Shown: positions 1 through 11,060 of the stretch, piece after piece
Layout: each line of letters opens with the position of its first letter
Numbering within the stretch: the first letter of the stretch is position 1
NCBI GenBank assembly: GCA_013399115.1
Contig: VXAA01005268.1
Span: 124,001 to 188,000, forward strand
Origin: Anseranas semipalmata
Taxonomy: Eukaryota > Chordata > Aves > Anseriformes > Anseranatidae
Reading direction: 5' to 3'
DNA: 64,000 nucleotides
The notes under the pieces: model-generated
The model's input: the letters and a program-made list of their open reading frames with translations, nothing else
Told to the model about the DNA's origin: nothing
The model's database searches: none
Translations under genes and position numbers: made by a program

Positions 1-540
1 AGCATTGCAGGGTGTACTATAAAAAATGGTTACAAGGATGTTGGTATGAAGAAGTATTCAGGGACTCAGAGTAAAGGAGTGTCTGCAATCAAATCAAAAG
101 GCAAAAATAAAAAGAAAGCTCTGACCCAGCTTAGAAAACTGTGATTTAGTTAGACGGACAAAGCAGGGAGATGCACGCGGCATGCAGGAAGAGAGTTAAC
201 ACCTCGGGGTGGCACAGGACTACCCAATGCAGATAACCCACCGAAGGAGAAAGGACAGAGCTTTTTGGTCATGTACAGGGAGACTTAACTGTTTTCAAGC
301 CCCAGGGTGTTCACTGTGAGCATACATGTAAAGAAGCACAAGACTTACTCCACCCCCCCACCCCACCCCTTCAGGCCACTCTTCCCTACTGATACAATGC
401 CAAGAAGTTTAATTAAATGTCAAGTGTTGCAACGTTTGTGCCTCTGGGAGGGGAGACAGAAAGCACTGGCTGGCACTGAATTTCAAGAGTATATCATCAC
501 CATCGCCACCACCACTTTCCTTAGAAGAGTGACAATTTAC
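1..540 (-). other. PRKG1: PRKG1 intron, 5' part only
   Basis: This intronic sequence follows the 78-bp exon. Its donor GTAAATTG is at 540-533. The rest of the intron and the next exon (expected to continue with the VNVTRED segment of CNB-B) lie beyond position 1. A short C-rich stretch (about 351-369) is present. No other feature was recognised. Confidence 0.9.
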
Positions 541-618
541 CTTTCCTTTGCTGATTATAAAGAAAGTGTCCCCTCGAGCACCTTGTCGGATAATATACTC
601 TCCGCTTTCATAGTGTGT
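541..618 (-). CDS. PRKG1: PRKG1 coding exon, CNB-B beta strands (78 bp, phase 0/0)
   Basis: This internal exon of cGMP-dependent protein kinase 1 encodes exactly 26 codons, starting [16 protein letters not shown] and ending FFIISKGK. It covers early beta strands of the second cyclic-nucleotide-binding domain, including the CNB hallmark G-x-x-G-D-x-F-F. In the cytosolic enzyme this domain binds cGMP and relieves autoinhibition of the C-terminal kinase. On the minus strand it is preceded by a long T-rich tract and ACAG (622-619) and followed by donor GTAAAT (540-535). It joins in frame to the exon at 29476-29539, and together they match PRKG1 as I remember it far better than its paralogue PRKG2. 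One residue differs from the mammalian sequence I recall: Ser in place of Asn after THYE. The phosphate-binding cassette and kinase domain must lie in exons left of position 1. Confidence 0.95.
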
Positions 619-650
619 CTGTAAAAAAATAAAAATAAAAAATTAACAAT
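619..650 (-). other. PRKG1: 3' splice site and branch point of the 78-bp PRKG1 exon
   Basis: Read on the minus strand, this is a long T-rich tract ending in ACAG directly before the exon. A TTAAT motif (646-642) fits the vertebrate branch-point consensus yUnAy, with the candidate branch adenosine at 643, about 25 nt from the exon. That distance is typical. The branch assignment is inferred from motif and distance only. Confidence 0.75.
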
Positions 651-1382
651 GAAACATAATCAGAAACTGGTATTCAGTGGATAATTTGGCAGTTTTGCAA
701 GATAACGCTTACAGAAACATAACCTTGGGCCAATTTTATCCAAGTCTGACACTGGTTGTGATTTAAGAATTGTCCTATGTCAAGGAATATAATGATTAAA
801 AAGAAACCATTTATGGCTTGCCCATTTTTCTTATTACTGTGCCAGTGCCAGCTTTTGCCTAGATGAATTATCCCCACAGCCTAAATCCACTTTTACTAAG
901 TAAACCTGACACAGATATTTTTGACAGAGAATACAGTACGTGAACTAAACTGCAATAACGTATCTGTTGTGAAAATAGTTCTCTACTTAAACCACCAAAA
1001 AAATTGAACTTTTCCAGCACTGCCAGCAAGGTTTTATTGAACTAATAATTTTTGCTCTTCTCCTGTTATTACAGTAGTTTAATCTATCTTTTTTTGTCTT
1101 ATTTTATGGAATATTTACTGCTAAATTTCTGTCATGCCTTATGAAAGCTTGCATCTAAACTTAATAGGATAGCTTCATCCCTTGTATTACTCCCATCAAA
1201 ATCAATATGCATTTATACATCACCAAAAAATAAGCCAATATGTTCTAAATAAAGACTTCACACAAATATTTAACCCCCCCCAAACCAGCACTTTCTTCAG
1301 AGATGCTCTGAAGCTTCTGGTCTTTTACCCACGGGTAAACCAAAAGCTGTTGTCTTAACCAGGCCTCTGCAGAGAGTGCAGG

Positions 1383-1493
1383 CGCGGCGGCGGGTCTCGG
1401 GTCTCTGGTGTCCCAGCGCTGACGTGTGACAGAGCCTGCCCCAAAACGCCGCGCGTGCCAAGCTCTGGCGCGGGTGTTGTTAGGCTACAACGA
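1383..1493. promoter_or_regulatory. Small CpG-dense patch in intron (candidate regulatory element)
   Basis: About 14 CpG dinucleotides fall in roughly 110 bp, including runs such as GCGCGGCGGCGGG and CGCCGCGCG, inside an otherwise CpG-poor AT-rich intron. It lies about 770 bp upstream, in transcript sense, of the 78-bp exon. It is shorter than a standard CpG island. An enhancer, cryptic promoter or chance retention are all possible; no TATA box or other promoter element was identified. Confidence 0.35.
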
Positions 1494-4400
1494 GCACAAA
1501 GCCCCAGGAAAGACCGCCAGATCTTTTAATCCTAAAGTGTGTATAAACAACAGCAAGCACGGATTTGAGCTAAGAAAGGGGAATTAACCAGAATCCTAGA
1601 ATTTGGTTAAAGCTTTTTTTTTCCCCAAGGGTACTCTAATTGACCTGTATTTATCCACCTTCTTGGTGCCACTTACAGACTGATAACAGACTCCAACAGG
1701 AAAATAAATACATAAATGCACATGGCGAAGTATCTATTGCATCTGAGAAAAACAGCTCCTTGCTTTGGGAGCACTGGACATATGGTGATATTAATGAAAA
1801 ATAATTGTCCTAAGAAAATATATTTAAGTGAACTATAACAGGCAATTAATTAGGTTAGTTCTTAAAAATACATATACTTAGGCTGCAGGTGCTTACACAA
1901 TACTAAAAAAAATTTATAGGTAAAAAAAACAGAATGTCAAAGGAGGATGTTAGTGATCAATATCCTCAGACTCCAAAAGACTAGTAAATGAAAAAAAGTC
2001 CACTATCTGAACCACAAATATGAGGAATATCATGCCAGTCTTCGGAAGTGGCTTGGGAGGACTAACTGGTGGCTTGCCCTGAGAGAGAGAAGAGCTCTCT
2101 GTGAAAGCCTGGGAGGAGACCATGGACCTCTGTGGACACAAGCTCAGTTTTACTTCTTCCATGGGGTGTTTCTGCAGAACGGATTTTGAAGATGCACATT
2201 TCTGAGCACCCGGATTGAGACTCCTTGAAAGGGTCTGATTTTATAAGGTGTTGGGATCACGTCCTCTTAAGTAGCACCTCATATGCACCCAAAAATCTAT
2301 AATTGTTGTTAATGATCGAAAATACTGATCAAAAAGCCTCCAGTTTTACTATTGGCAATCTATATCCATTAGGCATATTAAACTGCTTCTGCTTACATGA
2401 CTTCTGTTCAATTTTCCCTTGACTTACTTTATTTTTATTAACTGATGCTGCCTTATGGCTTGCTCTCAGCTTCTGGCCCCGTAACACACTCCGCATGGCA
2501 AAGCCTCCTTCCTGAGGCCAGTCCTGCCTCGAGGTCTGAACCAGCAGTTACACTGCACCAGCCGCTTAACGCTGAGCCCTGCAGCCGCATCGATTGCCAC
2601 CCTCGAGTCCCCCCCAGCCTTCCCACTGAGGCTTCCACAAAGGGAATGGAAGAAGAACAAATTTAGAGCTCTGAAGGATCCAAAGCTGCCTCTGGCTTTA
2701 GCATCTCTTGCCTATCTTCTCTTTCTTTTTTTTTCCTGGGCTCTAGACTCATTCAAAACACTGCAAGCCCTTCACCCCCAGTGCAAGCTCACTCCCCTCC
2801 AGTCCTTCGTTCAGTTCCCAGTCATGCAGAGCTTTCCATTTGCTTGACCCTCCCATGACTCTCCTCTGGTCCGCGTCTTCATCTTTACGTATTTCAAGCC
2901 CATTTCTTCCATGGCTAAATCCACCGTGCCTCTTTTTCCTCGAATCATCCCATCTCCAACAACGCCCTCATCTGTCCTCGTAAATCCTCCTTCTCTAACA
3001 CAAATTAACTCATCTGCGTGCTTTGCACTTCTAACCGAATTGCTTCTGTCCATTTAGACTGAAAGCACTGTGCGAAGTAAGCAAAGTGCACCAGTACTTG
3101 TTTATGACATGCAAACAGAAGTAATTACAAGCCTCTTGCTTTTAGCCAGCCACGTTAAAGGCACCAGCGTGTTCTCAGGTACATATGGTAGCACTATACA
3201 CCCTCTGAAGAAAGCATTTTGGCAAGTATGTTGCACGAATTCATGGCATAGCCGATTCGTATTTTAGCAACACAAACTCCATTTCACCTACAGAAAACCA
3301 GTTCAAGAACAATGTGACAACAAGAACTCTGGCAGCTTTACAATGGTGTGGTGGCACATACAAAGTAATCATATTTGAATTAAAATCACAAAAAAGGAAG
3401 TCAATAAATATGCCTTTACTAGCCTTAGACAGACCCCATCACCATTTCTGGACCTGCCTCTGCAAGATTAAAGGTAATGGCTGAGATTCAGCAAGCTCCA
3501 TTGAAGGGGAGATAACCATCAGTCAACATCTTCTTAAATTCTAGCTCCAAAGCCCTGTATACAAGAATTTCCAGATTGCTTTTAAAATAGTTAACAGATA
3601 TTTCTAACCACCTTTGCAGTCAGCAAATAAGTAAATAGAAATGCAACTAGTGAAACACCGCGTTTTTTTGATTTTTTGACTTTTCCCACCAAGAGAAGGG
3701 ACCCTAGACTGAGCCAAGAGCTCTGTCATGAATACTGTATTTTCAAAGGCAATACAAAAGCTCAGTGATGAAAGCTTATTTAGTATCTTAGATACATTTC
3801 ACTGAAACCTAAGTGTCACATAGGTTTTTGAGCATACTTCTAAAGACACGGAAGCTCCTCTATTCTAGTATTTTCTTCTTTTGAGCAGAAAAACAGAGCT
3901 GAAGGTCCAGTGTGTAAGTGGAGTGGAGAAGGTGCAAAGAGAAACACAGGCTGCAGACACACAGCTGTACAACCTGACAAAGCCAAGCTAACCAGGTAGA
4001 AAAGCTAATAGTTACAAGGGGCTTTGTGTGCAGGGGAGAAAAAAAGAGTTCTAAGCTAAGTCATTGAGGTCCCAGCTTGGCATCAAAACCTGAATCGGTG
4101 CTCAAGAAAACAGCAAAGATAAAGCAGAGAAATCGCTGTTGGGAACAGTCGCCTACCAGCAAGCCACAAATGTGCACTTTATAAGCTCTGGCAAATGGGG
4201 AGAAAGGCTCAGTTCGATGAATTATAAATGCTACAAAACCTAGAGCATTCGTCACGCTAACCAGCCTGTTGTTTTACAAAATAACACCAGGCCCTTAAGG
4301 CACTTCTCTTTATCACCTCTTGGAAGGGAGGTGGCAACCACCCGACCCAACCCTTCAGTGTGAAAGCCCTGGAAGTGCCAGCACTGAACGTCTCACCGAG

Positions 4401-5440
4401 GGAGCAGGATCCGCTCCCCTCGCAACGCCGGTCCCTGTGAAGCAGCCTCCAGCCTCCATTTGCTATATAATCAAAACCTTTCCCAGTCTGAACCAGTGAG
4501 GGTGGACCACGTTCTCCTTCATAAACCACGGAGGTCTGTGGGGAGCCTGCTCCGCAGAGTGCAAGCCAAACGAACGACCCAAGTGTGCGTGCCTGCGTCA
4601 AAGCACGCTTACGTGCTCTAATAGAAGGTCTCTTCCCCCCAAAATTAGTGATAAAATCCTAGTGTCTGGGTTTTTCTGCTTTTTTGGCAAGCACGACACA
4701 TACTAACTTAAAGATTAAAGGTTGCCTTAAAAAAAAACCTACAAAGTTTCAACTCTTCCATTAATACTTATGGCTTTGATTTTACTTCCTGTCCCACACA
4801 TAGTTTAACTCCTAGGAGCATTTAAATACTCGTGTTCATCAGTAATGAGAGAGAAGCTAGGGGCACAGGACTTTCATTTTTTCAAGGTTCCTGAGCCTGT
4901 CCCATGAAGCAGAACGCCTAGCTCAGAGCCACTGGGTTGTATTTACAGGAGGGATGTGTGAGGAAAGGAAAAAGCAAAGCTAAAAAAAGAGAAAGCTCTC
5001 ATTAGCTTTCTCAGGGAACAAAGAACAGGTCCTAAACCAAAACATTTTAATAGGAAACAAAACTGAAATACATAGAAGCAAGAGAAAAAGTCATGTACAT
5101 ACTACGTACTCTCAAATTCCCATTAAATTTACTTCATGCATGCCTAGGCAGGACTGACAGGAGCAGGGTAAAGAAAAAAACAAAATTAGAGAGGCAGCCC
5201 AATTAGCATTTCGAAGTCACTGGAGCATTTCTCGACTGCCCAAACCAGCCCAGTGTCAGCGGAGCGTTGCCAGCATGTCAGACCAGCCCGCTTGTGCACC
5301 TCTCAGCCTTTACTACCTTGTTTTTTCCTTGCCAATTCCGCGTAATACCAACTTGTTAATTCCCGAGTCCTTGCTCAGAAAACAGCCAGCTTCTGGTCTC
5401 TTGGATAGTACCAAAAGCTTTCAGAATGAGGAACATGACT

Positions 5441-5471
5441 CCCCCTCCCTCCCCCCCCCCCCTTTTTTTTT
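5441..5471. repeat. C-tract followed by T-tract
   Basis: A C-rich run with 12 uninterrupted C (5451-5462) passes directly into nine T (5463-5471). On the minus-strand transcript it would read poly-A then poly-G. It is low-complexity sequence that is error-prone in assembly. Confidence 0.85.
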
Positions 5472-6129
5472 AAACAATATCTGGGAATTTATCAAACATC
5501 TGTGATTAACACAAAAGATAATTTTAAGTCCTTAAGAAGCTAAACTGACAGCTTTTTTTTTTCTCTAATTGGTTTGTTACAACTAACATAGCATACTAGA
5601 AAACAGAATTGGCTATAGTTACACCTCTAAAGGGTAGGCTTCAGCACATCTGGGATACTAAATTTACACTGTCAGAATGCAACCACAAACATTTCTCAGA
5701 AAAACGTTGCTCAAAGACACACAAAAGCTACTTGGTGCACCCAAGTGAGATGCAGATACAGTGAATATGCCACGTACACTGAACACGCTGAAATCTAGGT
5801 ATCAGAGTTTCATAGCAAGTCTTGCCATAATTCCAAACTGCCATTTCCCCACAGAAAAGAGAGAAGATGAAAATAAAGGTTATTTTTAAAAAACAGAAAA
5901 TCCCTAAACAAGGCCAGTTTCTATGCAACAGCACTACATAAGGTATCTTTTGAAACCTAAATTAACATACGTCCTGGAAGCTGTTCCTCTCTTTAAAGCC
6001 TTCCTCTGTGTGGCCGACCACCACAAGTACCTCTCTCCTGGAGATCCCCACTTTGCCCAGTAATCGCAGCTTCTACAAAAATCCTTTTTTCCCTGCTGTT
6101 CGTTTTACTTAAAGCTGAGCAGAAATCCC

Positions 6130-6370
6130 AGCTCCGAGGGGGAAAATATTTAATTAGCGGGCTTCATCAGGTGAGACGTTGGTCAGCCCCTCCGACGTGC
6201 CACATCCACACACCCCGCAGAAGAACACGCACGGGGACGGCACATCCGCAGCACGCTAGGGCTCGCCCTCCGTGCGGAGAAAGCCCAGCTCTGCAACTTC
6301 GGGCACCCAGGGCTGGGGGAAGGCTTTGGTCCGCCAACCTTACTTAGTCAACCGCCAGCTTCAATCGAAG
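6130..6370. promoter_or_regulatory. CpG-enriched patch in intron (candidate regulatory element)
   Basis: About 18 CpGs occur in roughly 240 bp, including ACACGCACGGGGACGGCAC and CTCGCCCTCCGTGCGGAG. This is well above the surrounding intron. No coding frame or repeat was recognised here. The regulatory reading is inference from composition only. Confidence 0.3.
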
Positions 6371-7697
6371 CTTCTGTTCCTGACCACCATCAAAATCTAA
6401 GGAGCTTTTAAAGCCTGACCAAGTGTTGACACGGGCTGCAAGGAGAAACCTCGATGCTAGAGACCAGCCCAGTTGCTAAGCTTCAGAAAACCTCGTTTTT
6501 CTCCAACTGGATGCCTTTGACTTCTGTGTTTACACTGAGAACATTTGAAAAAGGCGGAAAATAGATTTAATGTTTGGAGTGCTACGTAACCCGCGTCAGC
6601 TGTGGCACTGAGGCCAAGATCCTTCAAAAGGTCATGTAGGGGAACAGAAACACAAAGGTAGCTTTGAGACGAGGACTTTCGCCCTCTGCAGCCAAATGCT
6701 CTATTAACAAGGCACAGGTTTGCACCGCATAAACCAGGGAGGCTAACACAAGTTTGATGACAGTTCTGAATGTATAATTTTTTTTAAATGCATCTAAATA
6801 TGTTATTTTGCTGGCTGTTTAAAAAATATTCGCAGAACCTCAGCAGAACTCCAAACATAAGCAGCTTTCAGAATACTTTTGTTTCTGTTCTGGACTTTCT
6901 GTCTTAAATGTTTTTTCCAAGTCTAAAATGACAAGAGTAACGCTAGCAAAATAAAATTTAAAAAACTTTATTTGCTAGAAAACGTGGCAAAACCAACTTC
7001 AGGGTAATACTGGTCTTCTGCATTGAATTCTTTAGGAATCATAAAACTTTGTTTCCCTGGCTTTAGTACGTCCCACTCTCGTGAAACACCTACACACTCT
7101 GCTCCCCGAGAAAGCTGAAGGGCAAAATCTTCTCCCTGCTTAACCTGAGAATCCAGGCACAGCCAGTGGGTCTGACTTTTGACACTCCCTCTGAACAACA
7201 GCTTAACACAGTATTATGCCCCCCCAAACAAATTGGGAATTAAAATATGAAAAGGGCGCGTGGCTGATGGGGATCAAAGGTTGTTAATTCATGCCTTTTA
7301 ATTCAACTTCATCACAGAGCACAGGGCTGGAAAAGCAGACGAGAGAGATAAACCCAACAGAGCATAACACACCAGAGGGTGCTGCTTGCTCACGCCACCT
7401 CTGCCTGCCCTCGTGCGTCAGGGACAAGGAGACAGACTGACCCACGGTGGTGCATCCCAGCAGGGATCAGTATGTTATTAGCACACTTCCACCTTCCCAA
7501 ATGGTTGTGAATTTGAGCTGGAAACCCGTGAATGAAACTACGATAGCCTGGGTTTGCCATCTCCTGCACTGATTCAGCTGGCTCTAACTGAGCTGCAATA
7601 TTCTCCAGGAAATTTTCCTCTTTCTCAGAAAAGGACTACAAACTTACTTTTCCTTCTTAAAAATCAAACTAGCCACTTGAATTCAAATCAGGAATCC

Positions 7698-7744
7698 GTG
7701 TGTGTGCGTATGTATATGTATGTGCGTATGTCTATATATATATA
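7698..7744. repeat. Degenerate TG/TATG/TA microsatellite
   Basis: Alternating purine-pyrimidine units (TGTG, CGTATGTA, TGTGCGTATG, then TATATATA) form an imperfect compound microsatellite. Confidence 0.85.
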
Positions 7745-10399
7745 GAAAAGCTGAAACTGCTTTGTAATAATCACAGGAGACTATCACTTTGGTAAAAGCC
7801 TTGTGGTAGACATTTTATTTGTACTGCACTGATTCACAGTGGCTTTGTAACAGACTCCATCAGCGACGAGAAAACAACGTGCTCTTCAGCACATTTTGCA
7901 CAGCCTGGGCATCTTTGCCGGCTGGGGTGTCTCCTGCAGCTTACAATTTGCTTCCGATCCCTGCACCATCAATTCCCTGAACGACAACAGTTGTAATGCA
8001 CCTAAAGGGACTACTCACGTGTGGACATTCAGGTCCAGCGTACTGGAATAATCCAAATCACTCTGCGTGGCTGGTTTATCTGTCCTCTGCTTAGCATCCT
8101 CCTGAGAGAGGAGGTAAGAATCTGATAACAATTCATTTCATTTCCAGAAAAAGGCAAAAGGCAAATGCTGCAAAATAATGAGCTGCAATCCAAAACAAAT
8201 AGCAGCTGGTATGCCAAGAGAAACCTTTCCCTTAGACTAAAAAATAAGTTGGTGGCTTACCTCCTAATGCCAACATATAATGCATGCTTCTGAGAACAAC
8301 ATATTGATTTCTCCAGATGAAAGGAATATAGCATGGAGTACAGCAGCAGTCCAAGAGGCATATTCAACAATGGTTTTGTTAAAGCAAACAAGTACAGCCT
8401 ATGCCAATTCCACTGGGTACAAAACAAAATGAATAAAACATCAGTCCTACCACAGTCCTATGCTGCTTCTGAAACGTAAAGATGTGATAAATGTTCCTAA
8501 TTTGAAGTTCTTTGGTTAAAAGATTGCTTTAATTTCCTGTTTCTTTTGGAGTTTGGCACTACTGTTCCATAAATTTGAACTTCACCATGTTACATGGAGA
8601 GCTGGCGGGCAGGGGAGTATGCAATACAGGGATGCAGCTGGAGCTGGTACCCTCCTTTACTTCCTTTTCTCAAGAATTCCTCCATTTCCAGCGTCCCACG
8701 GACATGTAAGGTATGCAGGAATTGAGCTGGAACCTGTCCTCTCCCTTATCAGCTGCCAGGCAGTACCCACCAGTACTGCCGCGGGCAAGGCAAGATAGGT
8801 AGTGGAAATAAAGCAATAAAAATGTAAATTGCACAGGTTAGACAGAAACTCAGGCGACTCAACATACTTGGTTTAGAGCAAAAGATAATTTCCAAACCGC
8901 AATTTCTAATTCCTACCAGAGCTCTGACTATCTCTTGGCTGGAACTGCCAGTCTTGAGACACAGGTTGAGTTTTCGCCATGAATTCAGAACTTTTGCATT
9001 GTCCTGGTAAATACGACCTTACAGCTGTGGTCATTTAGGAGGTTAGGAAGCTCCTAGGTTGACTTCTCACTTCAAAAGAAAAAGAAGTCCACATCTTGCT
9101 CTTTCCAAGACCCAGGCTGCACAGCTGATCAATTCTGTTTCCATTTACACCACAGAAGTTACAGTTATACCACCAGAACATCCAGCCTTAACAACTCTCC
9201 TCACGGTAACAAATAATGGATAAAGAGGACCCCTTGTCACTTTTGTGCCATACGTACTCAAGATTATTTGGTCTCTTGCTAAGAACAAACATGCCTCATT
9301 GAAAAAGCCGACTAAATGAAACAATACTAAGGAAAACGGGTATGAGGAAGGGTTAAACTTGAGTGGTGGTATCTTCCAGTCATATTTAAACCACATTTTG
9401 CTCTGATTTTATCATCTTCCTTCCGAGGTTCCACTGGAGTTCAATCCATTGCTCATCAAGTGTGATTTTCAGGGACAGATATAAGGCAACAAAATGTAGA
9501 AAGGACCCCATTTGGCAAACACCAGCCCAGTATCCTACAAGCGAGAAGGAAGAAGCATGCGTGTGACGGAAGGAGCTTTTGGTCCTTTCCTTTCCCACTC
9601 CTGAGTGGGAAATGTTTAGGGACTCTTTTAATGCCCGTAGTATTGGCTGAACAGCTGGTGCTATCTTGAGCAGATGAAGATTTGTTGAGCTTCAAGGATC
9701 GTACACAGCCACCTTGAAGGCTAAAGGATGTCACAGAATATCAGCTAGGCAATGGGACATCTACAGACAGTAAGCCAGGATGATGTGGGCTGGATGAGTC
9801 CATTAGGGTTTATAATGAAGACCCGAGACAGAGTTTCGATTCCTAAATGCACTGTGCACTTTTAAGGGAAAAAGTGGAGGAAACAGAATATCAAAAATGC
9901 ATTATTTAGTTAAACGCATCATTGCTAAATAAATTTCCTGCCTTAATTTGCTCTGTAAGTAGACACAAAGCATTAGAAACCACATTTTAATTCTTGTTCC
10001 ATCCACATTGTTACTGTAATGCAGCCTGACATCCATTTTTGGAGAGCCATCAGGTTTCCTAAGCCTTGGAGGCAACCGCCTCTCAGCCACCTTTCCCCCG
10101 CAGTGCTGAGGCAAACATCTGTTTCTCTGTTTCTGCCTGGAAAACACATTAAGTCACAAATTGCTGCCACCAGCTGGTGCAGGAGCCACCACTGTCCTGA
10201 CCCCAGAGCCTGACACTGTCCCTGCTGCCCCCCTGAGGTCAATGACAGCCTCCACGAGTGGGAGCAGATAGGGCACCAAGTCAAGAGATGCCCAGGCTGC
10301 TGCCTGCAGCCCAACACCTTTTTATAGAAGAAGTGTCTAGGAATACAGTAGAAGCCCAGAAATGCTAGTTTTTGGAGGTATAGCCACTGAAGGCAGGCA

Positions 10400-11060
10400 T
10401 CTACCTGCATACACACATAGCAAAGACTGGTGTGAAAATATAAGACGAGAAAGAGGAGACAAAGTAGGTGGCAGTGGGCCAAAAGGAGGATTGGAAATTG
10501 TGATGCTCTTGGAGAAAGACCACATGTAAAGATGCTCAAAGGATGAGAAAGGAAGGATGGGGGATCAGAGAAGGAAGCTCAGCCCTGCCACCACACGTTT
10601 ATTTGGTACCGCAGGAGGCCACCAGAAGAGATCAACTGCAGAAGTGCTGCCAGTGGGGGACAGCTTCATTTCCTCAAGTGCAGAGAAACAGGAAAAGAGA
10701 AATAAAAGTAGATTAATGGGCAGGATGACCTTCTGAGAAGAAGAAGGAATTTCAGAAGGAAGAGAAATGAAGGAAAGAGAGGATGTTGGATAGGCTGAGA
10801 AGTTCAAATAGATACAGATGGGGATGAAGAGGGAAAAAGGTCAAGAGAAATGTCAAAGGAGAGAACTTAAGGAGAGGTATTTCAGGGATTAAGAGCGCAC
10901 AGGTGATACACATGGGCAAGAGCAGCATGTGGAGACAGGCGAGGACTGGGAGAAGAGCTTTAGAGAAGAGGCTGGCTCAGGAAACCACGAGAGGAACCGA
11001 TACGGGAAAAAAGATGATTTATTCCCAGGAGGGATGATGGTGATAACAAAAGACAGCAAA
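10400..11060. repeat. Purine-skewed low-complexity stretch
   Basis: The plus strand is strongly purine-biased over about 650 bp, with many GAAGGA, GGAAGAG and AGAGAAA motifs, so the PRKG1 transcript would be C/U-rich here. No clean tandem period is visible. It could be a decayed GA-rich simple repeat or a pyrimidine-rich RNA-binding stretch. The 188-codon minus frame overlapping its left end is judged non-coding. Confidence 0.45.

Noticed and set aside
9973..10539. 188-codon open frame on the minus strand
   Set aside because: It is the longest frame outside LINE sequence, but it has no recognisable domain and no convincing splice sites. It overlaps the edge of a pyrimidine-skewed region where stops are depleted, so it is probably chance.
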